Assembly: GCA_948474755.1 (NCBI GenBank) | Contig: CAOLHI010001473.1 | Location: forward strand, 186,001 to 250,000 | DNA: 64,000 nt | Reading direction: 5' to 3' | Source: Ctenosaura bakeri | Taxonomy: Eukaryota; Chordata; Lepidosauria; Squamata; Iguanidae | Shown: piece by piece, positions 46,311-58,929 of the stretch | How the letters are laid out: each line of letters opens with the position of its first letter | How positions within the stretch are numbered: position 1 is the stretch's first letter | Notes under the pieces: generated by a model | Database searches by the model: none | What the model was told of the DNA's origin: nothing | Seen by the model: only the letters and a program-made list of their open reading frames with translations | Translations under genes and position numbers: made by a program

Positions 46311-46538
46311 GTATAGACAGCCCTAAATACCCCAAGGTCACCAAATCCTGTCTAATCTTGGAAGCTAAGCAAAATTAGCCTTGGTTGATACTCAGATGGG
46401 AAAAGTGCCGATGAATACCAGGTGCTGTAGGTTATGTTTCACAGAAAGGAACTGGCAAACCACCTCCAAGTATTCCTTGTTTGAAAAAAAAATCCTTTGA
46501 AATTCATAGGGTTGCCCTAAGTTGGCAGGTCAGATACA
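46311..46538 (+). repeat. 5S-rRNA-derived SINE
   Basis: The head follows 5S rRNA order: CTGTCTAATCTTGGAAGCTA (5S 'gtctgatctcggaagcta'), AGCAAAATTAGCCTTGGTTG, TACTCAGATGGGA and GAATACCAGGTGCTGTAGG. The body is AGAAAGGAACTGGCAAACCA, a CTCCAAGTATTCCTTG block and TTCATAGGGTTGCCCTAAG. It is a mobile SINE and not a 5S gene: the 5S part is mutated in the control region and fused to a foreign tail. Confidence 0.88.
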
Positions 46539-46544
46539 TACTGA

Positions 46545-47108
46545 CTCAGGTTACAGAGACCAAACTATGCTCCTATTGAAACAGCTTCCACTGGCTGCCA
46601 GTTTGTTTGTGGTTATGACCTATAAAGCCCTGTATGGCTCAAGTCCAAGCTATTTTGCAGATCGTTATCTCCCTGTGTCAACCAGCCCAGGCTCTGAGAC
46701 AATTGGGAGAGGTCCTACTTTCAGTCCCACTACCATAACAAGCATGGCTAGGGGGGAACATGAGAAAAGGCCTTCTCAGTGGCTGCCCCTACACTCTGGA
46801 ACTGACTTCCCCGGGAGGCCAGAATGACCCCCTCCCTGCTGTTTTCCATTGGCAGGCAAACACTTTTTATGTAGACAAGCTTTTAAAACAGAAAGTTTTA
46901 AAAGAATGGGCCAGGGCTGTTTTAAGAACTTTTTATCATTATCTTTTTAAATTTCATTTTATTGAGGTATAATTGTTTTAATATCGTAAATAGTTTTATT
47001 CTGTTTTAATATTCACTTTTTGTATGTTTTTAATTTGTAGTTGAATTTGTATGTGAGCTACTTTGAGTCCCAATTTTGGGGAGAAAATGGGATATAAATA
47101 AATAGGAG
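46545..47108 (+). mobile_element. L2 LINE 3' end
   Basis: It opens with the L2 coding block CAGCTTCCACTGGCTGCCAG (LHWLP). Then come CCTATAAAGCCCTGTATGGC (YKAL.G), a degraded C-terminal block with TGGAACTGACTTCCCCGGGA, and the L2 3' UTR ending GAGTCCCAATTTTGGGGAGA..GGGATATAAATAAATA. The coding frame is broken. The 101-codon frame at 46522-46827 is a remnant of it. Confidence 0.85.
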
Positions 47109-47391
47109 GAGGAAGACTGAACACTGAACCATGGTCTAATATTACTTGTTAATTTAATTAATTAATTAATGAGAAGGCTGGTGTTGTATTTCCCTTCTAG
47201 GCCTTGTTATATTGGGCTTAACAGCTGAAAACTGAGTTCTGATTCTACATTTTTCAAATGGTTTCTATACTTATTTAAAGATAAACAAGAACAATAAAAT
47301 CATTTTTAACACAAGTATATTGTTACAAAACTTATCTATAGTAACATAGACCTCTTTGATAGTTCTGGGAAATCTGCTTGTATTAAGCCCA

Positions 47392-47790
47392 GAAGTTTGG
47401 AAATTATTCCTTGAACTGAAATTTCAGGGCACCATCCCATGGATGCTTCTATGAGCTTGTCTTTGTCTCCTTCTGTGAATCCCTCTGGCTCATCAACATC
47501 AATGGAAAACAGATCTGTAATCCAGTTTTTACTTGCATCAGGAGCAGGAAAATATACACGGAAACTATGCTAAAAATCTTTCAAATGTCATGCAATAAGC
47601 GATGTGTATTCTTCAGACAACTCTTCATTGGTGGAACCAAGAACATTTGTGAGGTTTGGAAATGACTCATAGCTTTGGTTGGACAGGAGATAATTCCACA
47701 ATTTCAACTTTTTCATTATTGCTTTGATAGACTCACATATGCAGAATGGAATTAGAGGTTTGAAAAAAATGACCAAAACAATTGGAAAAA
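47392..47790 (-). pseudogene. hAT-type transposase C-terminal remnant
   Basis: Read on the - strand: FFKPLIPFCICESIKAIMKK, then LKLWNYLLSNQSYESFPNL, EELSEEYTSLIA, stop, HLKDF, stop, then FRVYFPAPDASKNWITDLF, SIDVDEPEGFTEGDKDKLI and QADFPELSKR. This order (KLxLWxxxL..FPxL..FpD/YFP..W..dPFsvD..ELI..eyPeLSkra) is that of hAT transposases and their domesticated ZBED/FAM200-like relatives, just before the dimerisation domain. Two in-frame stops show it is dead. It may derive from an autonomous hAT or from a retrocopy of a ZBED-like gene. Confidence 0.65.
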
Positions 47791-50526
47791 GGTTCTAACA
47801 CAGAATTTAGTTTAACTGGGTAATAAGTGATTTTAAAACTGAGACATTTACATACACTTTTATGTAAGATATATTTGTACATAATTGACAGAGCAAATTG
47901 TAACTTGTCTCCTATTACAATTTTTGTTGTTTATGTATTGCCCCTTTTCTTTCTTTTACCTTTCATCAGCCTCTGAAGAAGGCCATTAAATATTACTAGT
48001 TTGAAACACGTTGGGTTAATTGGAAGATAAAATCATCTTTTTAAAGAGGCTTTGTCTCTTTTCTATATCCCTCCCCAAAATGTAGTTATTTTACTTATAC
48101 AAGTATCTCTGCTGCCCAAAGAGGTTGTTTTTATATAATACAAAATCTTAAAAACCAGTTTATCCAAAGTAATAGTATAAATCACAGACATTTGTGCCTC
48201 TTTCAAATCACTTTCTGCTCATTATAAAGAAAATTCTGTTCGTCTCAGACCGAGGAATATATGGTATATTTGTAAATCCCACTAATCTCACTCTGAGCTC
48301 CACAGCAGAAAAGAGAGATAGTCATGTAATAAACAAAACTAATGGGCGCCTTCACACTTTGAAAAAATGTACCTTGCTTCTGTTTCTGTAACACTACTGT
48401 ACCTTAATGCAGGCTCAGAAAGTCATTTCTTCTTAATAAACCCACTAATATATCATCAGTTATTTATACCTGCTTGTGTCAAATTTATATCCTCTCCTTC
48501 TATTGAGAACAACATGCTGAACAATGTATTAGATTTCAAATGACAAATTCTCTAACAGTAGAAGCAGCTCTTCCCAGCCAGAAGATGGGGAAAAGAAAGT
48601 GTCATATCTGCCTATTTCATACAAGAAGCTGCCTGCTCCCCAACCAGCAGGTCTAATATGCCATTATTTGGTCAAATATTCAAAAATTTTGCAGAAATAA
48701 TTTCTAAACTCTTTATTCAAAAGTGAAGCACGCAGTTCAGAAGACAACCTGTATCTATCACTACCGTGTACCCTATTATAAACATGACCTCCACTTGTTC
48801 CTAAGCAGACCTTATAATCTGGATACTTTAACAACAGCATTTGTAAGGATCTTTACATGCCTTTTGTCTCCTTAGCATTAGCCCTCAAAAAGAAATGAGA
48901 TATCCTTTGCTTTCCTTTATAATAAACTATATTACTATCCATGAGGTACGAACAGTACATTCTGTAACATCCTTAGAAAGAGAGAGAGAGATGAAACAGG
49001 AGGTGAATTTAGGAAGTCTGTGGGATTCCGGCAAATTCTACAATGGCTGTCTTGAATTTGTGCAAATCTACTGAAATCTCTACTAGCTCTCCTCCCATAA
49101 CAGAGGGAGACAACAGTAGTAATACCAGAAATTTGTCTTCTCTATATTTTATTACGTGGCATGGTACGAATTCAGAAACTTTTTGCATTAACCTACCACT
49201 ATGGTTTCACAAACCCATTCTGTCAGAAAACATTGTGGTAAAATACTCACAGCTTTAATCAAAGCCACCAAAATAATAAAGCACTTTTTGAAAAGTGCTC
49301 TGTGTCTATTTCAAACAATGGAAGCAGCTGGATTTTCCACAATTTTCTAAGTTTGACCATTTCAATTAGTTGCCTAGGTAGAAATGGACTTCTCCAGAAA
49401 ATGGAGGCAAACACTTCTGTTTCATACAAGGTAAAAAGCTATCAAAGGGTTGGACAGAATTCATTTGTACCCCAGCAAAAGAAAAAGAGTCTTCATACGT
49501 ATGGATCTGTTTATAAGGCAAAACTGTAGCCAGTTATTAGTGAAAATGAAGTACATTTTATATCATTGTGGTGATATTAAGGTTGAATGCAAGTAAGATG
49601 TTTTCAGAGCATTTCCTCCTTACCATTACAATGACATTAGTCCCAATATGGCTTCAGTTGTGAGATAACCATGCAATAGAAATGAAAGATGGAGCGGACT
49701 TGCTTCAGAGTTAACAGGCTTGCTACAGATTGGGAGCACAGCCTGTTTCTTCATTTAAACAAAGTATTTTAAAGTCCAAGGAACATTTCCAATCGTCCAA
49801 ACCATGACTTAGAAAGATCTTGTATCCCTTCTTCCTTGCACATCATTCTTCACAGGTAATAGTTCAATCCCACAGTGTGCTTTTATATCCAAACCAGGAC
49901 CGTTTGGAGATGGTTTGGTTTGTGAGATACCCTAAACTATTATAAACCTGTTGAATTGCACTTGGACTACGTTTTGCAAGCTTTGTTTGCAGGGCTTACT
50001 CAAACCTTAGCTGGCCAGTGCCAACATTACAATAAACTATGGTTTGAACAAACTGATTTTTTTATACCAAATGCTAGAAGGAAGAGTATGGTTCTCCCAA
50101 ATCCAGATTAGGAAGACTGAGAAAACACTTCTTTCCTTGCAAGGCCAGAAGAACCACATTTTTGGAGATGGAAAGGAAAGGAAAGAGTCATGCAATTAGT
50201 CTTACTTATGTGCTTCTGGCATTTATTATGATTATTATTGCTCACAACTGCATTTTTTAACATATGACAGTGGCATCTGTTCAAGGAAGTACATTGGAAG
50301 TACTATAGGTATGCATTAAGGGAGATATATACAATAATGTTCAGAATCTCACTGTCTTGATTCTGCAGTCTTGGCCTACAGAGTGATTCAGCTGGATTTC
50401 TTTTACTGGTACCATTTTTGCGTGTAATTTTTTCAGTCACCTCTGTATGGAAAAGATCTGAGATGAGATCTGCCCTCTCAAAGCACAATATGTGATGCCA
50501 TCAGTAGAATAATACATAGAATTAAA
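47791..50526. other. No gene recognised; GAAACACGTTGGG motif at about 48003
   Basis: The sequence CCTCTGAAGAAGGCCATT then GTTTGAAACACGTTGGGTTA (47972-48020) resembles a 'gaagaag..gaaacgcgt' motif recurrent in vertebrate repeats, but the element is not identifiable. Around 49880-50060 imperfect AAACCATGGTTT-like palindromic pieces may be a MITE relic. No exons were seen. Confidence 0.35.
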
Positions 50527-50705
50527 TACAATGTGTCTGCTGTATAAGCAAAGGTTCCATTCCAGGAACCCCCGCATAAAGCAAAAAGTGTGAAATGACA
50601 GCACAGGTTCACACGTTACATCCATTAATTATAATGGGACATGTCACTTCCCACCTCACATTTGTATGTGTTGGGAGGTCACATGAGAGCAGGGCCCGCT
50701 GTATC
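50527..50705. mobile_element. Possible mariner-like MITE
   Basis: GCTGTATAAGCAAAGGTTCC with AGGAACCCCCGCATAAAGC at the left and GGGCCCGCTGTATC at the right give rough inverted ends around TGTAT. The interior is AT-rich with CACATTTGTATGTGTTGGGA. The match is weak. Confidence 0.35.
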
Positions 50706-50834
50706 AATAAAAAAAACTGTCTAATTCAAAGGAAAAAGCAGCACTATTTTAGCAACATTTAAAATGATTTAAAAAAACATATTTTCATTTGTTAACCAAA
50801 ATGGATAATAAGGTGATATGACAGATATTTCTGT

Positions 50835-51660
50835 GTGTCTGGTGCAAAAACTGAGTTGCCACCACTGAGAAAATCTGCAGTGATTCTTCAAGACTTTCCA
50901 TTCTATCTCAACCCCACGTGCTTAAATTCCCATGTCTCAAACAAACTGTGCATACCCAACATTCCTGAGCAAATGCTGAGTTACCACATGACCCAGTTTT
51001 CCATGGCTGAATTTCAAGAAGCTATTCAGGATCTCTTCACACCTGGCAAAGCCCTACTTCCAGATGGCTTCCTGCTGATTTTTTAAATAAAGTCTTATTG
51101 ACAAAATGACAACAAATCCAGGTAAATGGTGTAAAAAAATCTTCCAGCTAGCCTCCTATATGTCCTCAATGAAGAACGTGGTCAGTCAAGTGCTGGTTTA
51201 ATATCTCACTGACAGAGGCAGTTGGAAATTTACTCTATACTTCGCAGCCTCATAGTCACCTCTCAGTATTATATCTGTCTCCTGGGGAGTGGAAATATTT
51301 TTTCTCTTTATCCATGAACACCCTCTATGTGTTAAACCTAAGGCAAAGGACAATAAAAAACCACCATGAGTCCTTTCTAATGAGAAGGGGAGGTCCTCAT
51401 CCCTCTTCCTTTTAGAGCAATACATTGCCAATAATTTAAACATTAATCATCTTCTAGTGATGAAAGACAAGACTGTTAATTGCTGCTCTGGTGTCATGGA
51501 ATTCATATCCAGAGGATTATTTTTCAGTCCGCTGCAGCTCCTCATCTTGAAATGACACCACACACCGCTCATTGCTATCAGCGTCAACGGCTATATCAAG
51601 GAGAGCAGCTGGCTTAGAAGACAAGTAATGGAATATGAAGTGTTTCGCTTCTAGGTCAGT
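50835..51660 (+). mobile_element. L1-type LINE ORF2 remnant
   Basis: The frame at 50835-51086 reads FSMAEFQEAIQDLFTPGKA then LLPDGF, matching the L1 ORF2 block 'I..eEi..aI..l..gKaPGPDGF' that precedes the reverse-transcriptase fingers. Further on (about 51528-51640) the reading PLIAISVNGYIKE with SSWLRRQ fits 'SPxAxVxVNGxxSxxFxLxRGTRQG'. The region between is too short and has stops, so internal deletions occurred. Dead element. Confidence 0.5.
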
Positions 51661-52203
51661 AGTTCAAGCCAAGATAAGAGCAACAGGCAACTTTAGATTT
51701 GTTTTTATGCCATGTCCATTAAACGTACCTGTGTGAAGTCTGGAATTGAGTGGTGCAAGTTCAGAAACAGTACGAAGGGGTACACAACTAGAAGGATCAA
51801 GATAATCAGAAGTGCTGCCTTTCTTCCTGTTACTTAAAAAAAGGCTCAAAGCTGCCAGAACACCAGAAGAAGTACAATTAAACCTTCACAGTACAAAAGC
51901 CACAACCTCTTCCAGCACATACAAGATTTACTTTTCCCTAAAACACTATTACCTATTCATTTCTAAAGACACTCATCACTTACTTCATTTGTGTATACAA
52001 AGAAAAATCCTTCTGATAGTTTGCTAAGACCCTGAATTTTCCCCTACTTTATCTTCACACATCTTTGTCCACAGCTGTACTCCAAACCCATGTCAAACAA
52101 CTATGTTCAAGGACGTGGCCTTTTCTACTATAGTCAAATCTAGTTGGGTAAACTCTGTTCTGAAAAAGGACACATCATTTATCTGTTAATAATTCTAAGC
52201 AGA

Positions 52204-52298
52204 ATCACCATGGTGCAGTGTTTTTGAGCATTGGACTAGGCTTCCAGAAACCAAGGTTCAAACTCCACTCATCCACAGAAACCCACATCTAGTCCTAA
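52204..52298 (+). repeat. tRNA-type SINE 5' fragment
   Basis: CACCATGGTGCAGTGTTTTT then GAGCATTGGACTAGGCTTCC and AGAAACCAAGGTTCAAACTC correspond to box A through box B of the CAA-tailed SINE. It ends within the ACCCACTGG block. The 3' half is absent. Confidence 0.65.
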
Positions 52299-52623
52299 AT
52301 ATGTTGTTTATTCAGAATAAAGTCAAACTGATTTTTTTTTTTAATGGAATATACTTCCAGGAGCACTTGTACTCAGGATGGTAATTTGTGCTACATAGTT
52401 CTAAATAACAATGCAACTTAAGAAAAGAAGAAGAAGAAGATAGTTTCAGCTAATATTTGTTCACTATTAAACATTTAATTCAGAAGGGATACCAGCGGCA
52501 TTGAAAAGATGCAATCTAATAATATTACACAAGATTTGAAAACTCACTACTTAAAGCTCAGCCTTTTTACTCTCAACATCAAATCTGCTTCCTAGAATAC
52601 CCACTGATCTTTTGATTCTATTC

Positions 52624-52652
52624 ATCCCTGTGTGTGTGTGTGTGTGTGTGTG
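52624..52652. repeat. (TG)n microsatellite at a SINE tail
   Basis: About 12 uninterrupted TG units followed by a mixed GC/CA stretch directly adjoin the 3' tail of the 5S-type SINE on the - strand. In SINE orientation the tail therefore runs into (CA)n. Confidence 0.9.
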
Positions 52653-52666
52653 CGCGCACATGCGCG

Positions 52667-52890
52667 CTTTCAAGTCACCTGTTGACTTATGGTGACCCCA
52701 CAAATTCCATAGGGTTTTCTTAGGCAACAATCCTCTGAGGTGGTTCTGCCAGTTCTTTCCTCTCAATTATAGCCTACAACACTTGCTATTTGTTGGCGCC
52801 TTCCATCCAGGTACTAACAAGGATTGACCCTGGTTAACTCCCAGGACCAGATGGGATCTGGTGCCTTTACAGTATTTAGCTCACACTGTC
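52667..52890 (-). repeat. 5S-rRNA-derived SINE
   Basis: On the + strand: TTTCAAGTCACCTGTTGACT, ATTCCATAGGGTTTTCTTAG, CTCTGAGGTGGTTCTGCCAG (the tail body), then CATCCAGGTACTAACAAGGA, TTGACCCTGGTTAACTCCCA and GGACCAGATGGGATCTGGTG, the reverse complement of the 5S internal control region. Head and tail are both present, so it is near full length. Confidence 0.88.
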
Positions 52891-53395
52891 AGGCCACTCT
52901 TAAAGAAACAGAAAGCTCTAGTTCTCTCTGACAACCTCTCCTTCCAGTGTTCCCACACAATCCTATACCAAAAAAGCACATACGTCAACTTATTTCAATG
53001 GACTTAATCCTGGGCTGCATTGTACTCCAAGAATTTGTATGCAAATGCCGGTTTCTTCCTATAAGGTTCAACAGCATGTAATATATTTAGTCAAAAGATA
53101 CCATTTTTGAAAGATCCAGTCCTCAACAGCTGCTCATTTGAATATGGGATGCTTTTGCCTTTTAAACTGAGAGCCTATCCCTGAGTAGATATCATCAAAA
53201 TAATTGCCTTTATTTTATGTATTATGTATTTATCTGATTTAAATCCTACATTCCTCCCAAATGTGATTTGTTTTACTGTATGTTAAGCAATCTGAAGTAA
53301 TTTCATTATTCTTTGTTTTAGTTTTGTTAAGTTTTCTCAGATACTTTCACATGGACACTTTCCTTATTTCCCTTAAAGGGCCAATACAAAATGTT
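52891..53395. other. No gene recognised
   Basis: Unique AT-rich sequence up to the target duplication of the following hAT-like element. Confidence 0.4.
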
Positions 53396-53403
53396 CTGTC
53401 TCT

Positions 53404-53624
53404 CAGTCACGTAGGAACATGGGGGCAAGGGGGGGCAATTCGTCCTGGGCAGCAATGTTTCTGAGGTGTCCTGAGGTGTCATGCCCCCGCACATCCTGGC
53501 CATGGCCTGGCCATGCTCCTGTGCGCCCTAGCCACGCCCCCGTGCACTGCAGCCACACACCCCACACGGTGGCCACGCCTGTCATGCCATAGCCCCGCCT
53601 CCCTAGCGCTCCACTCCGCCACTG
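53404..53624. mobile_element. GC-rich non-autonomous hAT-like element, 221 bp
   Basis: Flanked by a perfect 8-bp duplication CTGTCTCT (53396-53403 and 53625-53632). The left end is CAGTCACGTAGGAAC; the right end, on the - strand, is CAGTGGCGGAGTGGAG, so the terminal repeats share CAGTSRCG-AG. The interior has repeats of GCCACGCCCC-like units and the GGGGGGGCAATTCGTCC segment typical of a widespread 'cagtggcgtag' element. It is GC-rich and encodes nothing. Confidence 0.82.
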
Positions 53625-53632
53625 CTGTCTCT

Positions 53633-54661
53633 CAGTGATCTCAGATGATTTGCTTCACAGATTTCCTATACATAATTTCTCCCCACCACCACACCCTACT
53701 TCTAGTAACACCGCTGCTATAAGTGAAAGAGAATTTATTTTCATCAGTTGTGTCTAGGTAAAAAGTTTGGAGGTTTCTCTCCATCTTTGATAAGATACCA
53801 AGGGTTTATGGGAAAGAGACTGACACCCATTCAGCTTTTATCTGTAACGTATGACTTTATCCATATTTTTTTTTTATCTTAATTGCCTGAGCTTTGAACA
53901 TTCTACCTGCCTAGAAGAAAAAAAAATTCTCTGCCTACCCAGCATCTCAAATATGCAAAGGTAGGTGTATGAAACTCATAATTCTAACACAATGGAGGCT
54001 CTGTTGCTTTTCAATGATTTTGTAAGAATTCAGCATATACAAAGTCCTCTCAAGGGCCAGGTGACATTGATGTTTCAGTAATTATATAATTTTGAATGTA
54101 CAAAGTTAAAGGAGCCCAATCCCATCTGAGTCTTCAACAGGAACTGAAGACTGTACTATTTTGCAAGGTGTTTAGTTCTTCAAATTAGGTATAGCTGCTC
54201 TGTCATTTCTGGGTTTAGAATTATTTTTAAAGATGAGTTTTAGTTCATTTTAATTGATTTTAGTTGTGCATTTAATATTTTAATTGAATTAACCCAGTAT
54301 ACATTGTCATGGGGGCTCCAGGCTGATAAATGCCTTAAATAAATCAAATGCAGTAATACATAAAAAATCATACAATGACGAACAATATCCAGTTTGATTG
54401 CTCAACATTATATCTACTTTGGGGCCAGGGAAATGAATGATCTTGGAGCACCAATGGATCGCAGTGAGCAAGCATAGTATTTGGCAGAAAGTTTCTTCAA
54501 AAATAGTGTCTAAATATTCTGTATTTTTAATTAGAGGAAATCATGATTGATCAAGAGGTATGAAAGTATAAAGATCAGAAAATCATTTATTTCAAGGTAA
54601 TTCATTATGTGTTAAAAGCCAAAAAAAAATTCATTGTTGTCACAAAGAAAAGCAACTGATT
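53633..54661. other. No gene recognised
   Basis: AT-rich unique sequence with no identifiable repeat or exon. Confidence 0.4.
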
Positions 54662-55345
54662 TATTTGTTCTTGTTAACTACTGTCAAGTTGACTTGAACT
54701 TAATGACTCTATAAAACAGAGACCTCCAAGACACCCTATCATTAACAGCCCTGCTCAGTTCTTTGCAGATTCATGGCTGTGGCTTCCTTACTGGAGTCTA
54801 TCCATCTGTGGTACGGTCTTCCTCTTTTCCTACTGCCTTCCAACTTGCTAGGCATTATTGTCTTTTCTAGTAAGTCATGTCTTCTCATGATACAGTCAAA
54901 CTATGGCAGTTTCAATTTATTTATCTTGGCTTCTAGGGAGAGTTTAGGCTTGATTTGCTCTAATATCCATATATTTGTCTTTTTAGCAAACCTTAGTATC
55001 CATAGAACTCTTCTCCAGCATCACAGTTCAAATGAGTTGGTTTTCTTCCTATCAGCTTTCTTCTTTCTTCACTATCCAGATTTCACAACCATACGAAGGA
55101 ACAGTAAATACAATGGCATGGACAATCCTAACTTTAGTATTCAGTTATATATCTTTACCCTTCTTTTTCAGTTCCTTCACAGTTGCCCTTCCACGTCCTA
55201 GTTTTCTGATTTCTTGACCGTAGTCTTCATTCTGATTAACAGCTGAGCCAAAGTATGGAAAATCTTTTAACTATTTCAGTGTCTTCATTGTCTACTTTAA
55301 AGCTATGCAAATCAGTGGTAGCGGTACCATAGTTAACCCTTGTCA
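54662..55345 (-). mobile_element. RTE/BovB-type LINE 3' end, second copy
   Basis: Colinear with 40688-41330: a TTGTTAACTACTGTCAAGTT end, AACAGCCCTGCTCAGTTCTT, GGCATTATTGTCTTTTCTAG, TAAGTCATGTCTTCTCATGA, TTTGTCTTTTTAGCAAACC, CTGAGCCAAAGTATGGAAAA and TCAGTGTCTTCATTGTCTAC. In sense this is the ORF2 C-terminus and short 3' UTR. The 142-codon frame on the opposite strand (54773-55201) is a shadow. Confidence 0.85.
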
Positions 55346-58300
55346 GTACTGAAGAGAAAAAAGCACCAGTAAACCTATTTTGAATGTTTTTTACCAAAAA
55401 AAAAACAACAACCCTATGATGAGACAACTGATTTTTCACTTCTTCAATTAAAGAAAAGTCTATGAAAATGCCATAAAAAAAGGAAAATATACATTCTTGT
55501 TGCCTCTAAAATCACATTAAAATGCCTTAAAATATTGCAAATAATTTAAAAGTTAAATAAGTTAAAAGACTAAAATTATAACTCATTACACCCCAAAACT
55601 ATGTGTTTCCCACTCATTAACTGCTTTTGTAATGTAACTTTAGTGTGCCCTCAATACCACGCCCCAAAAGTAAAGAATTACAAGTCAAGCTTTGGTGCGA
55701 CACCATTCAGATTGCACCTCCATTCTTGGTGTCATAGATTACTTAAAAGTAATCTTTATATCTGGGATTAGCCTGAATGACTTGGCTGGAGGTTTGCTTA
55801 GGTAGGCTCATGGGATGCCTTAGTCATCTCCAGGCACATTTATAATAAGATCCCCATTCAGCAAATCTTAGCAGACCATGGGAGAGTCTACTGAATTCTA
55901 TCAAGATATGAGCCCCAAGTCCTTTCTATTTTATTCCATCATTTATTTATTTCAACAGCAGGTGGAGCTTGAACTAAACTACTTAAACTGAGTAAAGGTG
56001 CTTGGTAGAAATAGTAACACCCTCCCGTCCTCAACTGAAGTAAGGGGGATCATGGGGGAAGAGGCAAAATAAGAACAGGAACCTAGAGGAAGGTCACACA
56101 AAGATCAAAGCAAGAAGAATATGAACAAACCGTCTAGCTATGATTCAAAAAGAGAATACTTGCCTTCTTCAAGACATAGATCATACAACACCAGTGAGTT
56201 GATATAACTTATGCTGAACTATATCATTGGGGTTACCAAATAAGGATAACATAGTTTAATATTTCCTTACTGACTAGTAGCAGGGGGAGAGGGAAGACTC
56301 CCTGGATATGCATCACAGGATATCAACAAGAATGCCAGAAGTATTTCAACAGCAACTAGCTTTCTGAAGACAGGAAGATATTTTAGTTCAGGTTAATGAG
56401 TATTTATCATGCAGTTTGTCACCACTACCATTGTCACTATCAAATACACCTTCAAAATTCATAGCAAAATCCATTAGTAGTTATCGTGCTATTTCATCTA
56501 CTGTTTGTGGGAGCTAGGTCTCTGGTTGCAGTCCATACTGTAAAAGAAATACCACTAAATTCAGTGGGATCTAATCTGCATATATATGTTTAAGACAGGA
56601 ATGCTATGTCCTCAATAGGACACAAATGAGCAAACTCAACACTACCAAATTATGGAATCAGAAAATGCTTTATCTTAAAATTTTCTATAGCAAAGAAAGA
56701 TCATATATTTAACTCTTCTCTTTACAGGATAAGGACTGATTCAAAAACAAAGCAGTAGACAATGTTTTCCAGTGTGTTGTTCAATAACAGAAAGTTTTGC
56801 CAGAGTCCTGTTATGGACATTTAGAACTAGAGCACACATTACTTGTTTCCTGTGTAAATAGCTGAAAATGATATCTATATGATGATTTTCTCCTTCCTAC
56901 TACCACATATAGCACTACCCTTCATGTTATTCTAGTGCTGGGTGCACTTAACACTAACATCAATATTGCTATTCCTTAGAGGTGACCAATCCTGGTATGA
57001 AAGGTACTGGAATGACATAACGGCTGGTACCACATGTTGTGGCCATGACTGGGAGAGCTTCTACATGATTCAAGTGTTCCTTCTCAGAGTATACAAAGAT
57101 AATCTCACTGTAGGTGATGATCTCTGTAAAATAAAAATAACTTTGTATTGTTTTAACTGGGAGTTATATATGCCAACAACCAAGTTTTAATTTAACTTAG
57201 CTTTGACACTCTTGTTGAAGGAAACTGAGCTAAGAATGAAAACATGTATGCTATAAAACTCCTACTATCTGAAGATTAAAATAATGTGCTTGATTGTCAA
57301 TAACTGTACTTTGCCTCTGAGACCAGAAGCTTTGAAATTTTTTCAATAACTTTTCCAGTATGTTGTATGCAACAAATTAAGTGCCATGGAACTCAGTCTC
57401 TCTCTTATTCTTTTCACAAATCTAATGCATCTCTTTCATGCATTTCCCTGGGGGAGGGAATGACTAGAATACTTTCAAACTGCTTCAGGTGGGGAGGAGG
57501 GATTAATATACTGTAGGGAAACCAAGAGGCACAAGCATAAATATTTCCTAATAGTATATTATATATTTCCTAATATATAATAGTATCTTTACCTTTGACC
57601 TAAGTAGCATCCTAATAAAAATGCCTTTTTTCTGGTCTTGACAGCTCATGTTCTGAGTTGTTATCCAATAAGTTTTTGATTCATTTCCAGCCTAAGCCAT
57701 GAACCCACTCAATAGCTGTAGGCAAGTGATTGTTCTCTTAGTCTTAGTTCTCTATTTAGAACATAGTGCTAATACTATTGGCCTATCCTAGAAGGCCATA
57801 TTATTACTTTCTGTTCAGTGCTTCTGGAGGAATAATGTTAAAAATTACTTCTTAGCCAATAAGCTTCTGTTACTTTAAGAAAAGAAAAAAGAGAGAGGTG
57901 GAGTTTTATTTGGGGGCTTAATATCAGGGAGTTTATTATTATTTTACTTCTATAATAGCAGAATAGTATTCTCCTGCTCAAATTTGCATCATGGTATGGA
58001 AAGCAAAAAGAAACATGCTTGCATGTCAACCTGGGTTTGATCAAGATACAAAGTCCATTTCTATTTTAATACATTTCAAAGGCAAATATTTCAAAGAAAA
58101 ATTAGTAGATCAAAAATTATCAGAGAGAAAAATAATCAAGGGAAAAAAATACTATTCTGATCTTCATATCTAATCCCTCATTGTACCAGTGTTTCTATGG
58201 ATGGTACAGGCAAAGAAATGCTTCAGGCAAGCCTCTAGCATCATATGGGGGAATTACTCCACCAAAGGAAGTGTTGCCATGGTTATATTCCTTTCAGCAA

Positions 58301-58929
58301 TTATACCAAGAAGGAACAATTTAAAGTATACAAGAGGAACTCCACAGGCTCCAAGATGAAGGATGCTGCAGGCAGGTACTGGAGAACAACTTTATTGCTA
58401 TGGACACAGTGAAGTATACTTCAACAAAGATGCCAGCAAGGCATTAAATTGGGTCTTTTGAACTGTGTTATCATATAGTCATATGGATAGCTGAACTAGA
58501 GAAGTGTTAGGTGGCACAAGAGATTGTCAGATGACACTCCCAAGAGCTTAATAAGATCTAGTCAGCTAACCTAGAAAAGCACTATGTGGCCAAGCTTTCA
58601 GTATGGAAGAGAGATATTAAAAAGATGACATTCTTCGTAGAAAACAGCCATGGAGATTCCCAGTATGAGTGCAGGCATCAGTTTCCCATCAAGCAATGAG
58701 AGAACGGACACTGTGATAACATAAGCTCTTTGCCTCATAAGGAATCTCTGAGTTAAGTTTTGAAATGCTACTCTTACCCTCCTCATCTTTCTTCCCTCTG
58801 CCCAGTGCCAAACCAATCTCACTGTTGATAGCTTATGAGACAAGTATCACTCAAGCAATAAAGTAAGCAAGCACAGAAAGAATGTTTTCCCCATCTGTTC
58901 TTTTTTAAGGGGTAAAATATTAACAACAT
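55346..58929. other. No gene recognised; 3.6 kb unannotated
   Basis: No named repeat and no recognisable exon. The longest frame here, at 56942-57190, encodes no recognisable domain. A short AT microduplication (TTTCCTAATA) lies near 57543-57580. Confidence 0.4.

Noticed and set aside
46311..46434. A possible 5S rRNA gene
   Set aside because: The 5S-like part is mutated and fused to a SINE tail that recurs elsewhere in the window.
54773..55201. 142-codon frame as a gene
   Set aside because: It lies antisense to the BovB-type LINE 3' end that also occurs at 40688-41330.
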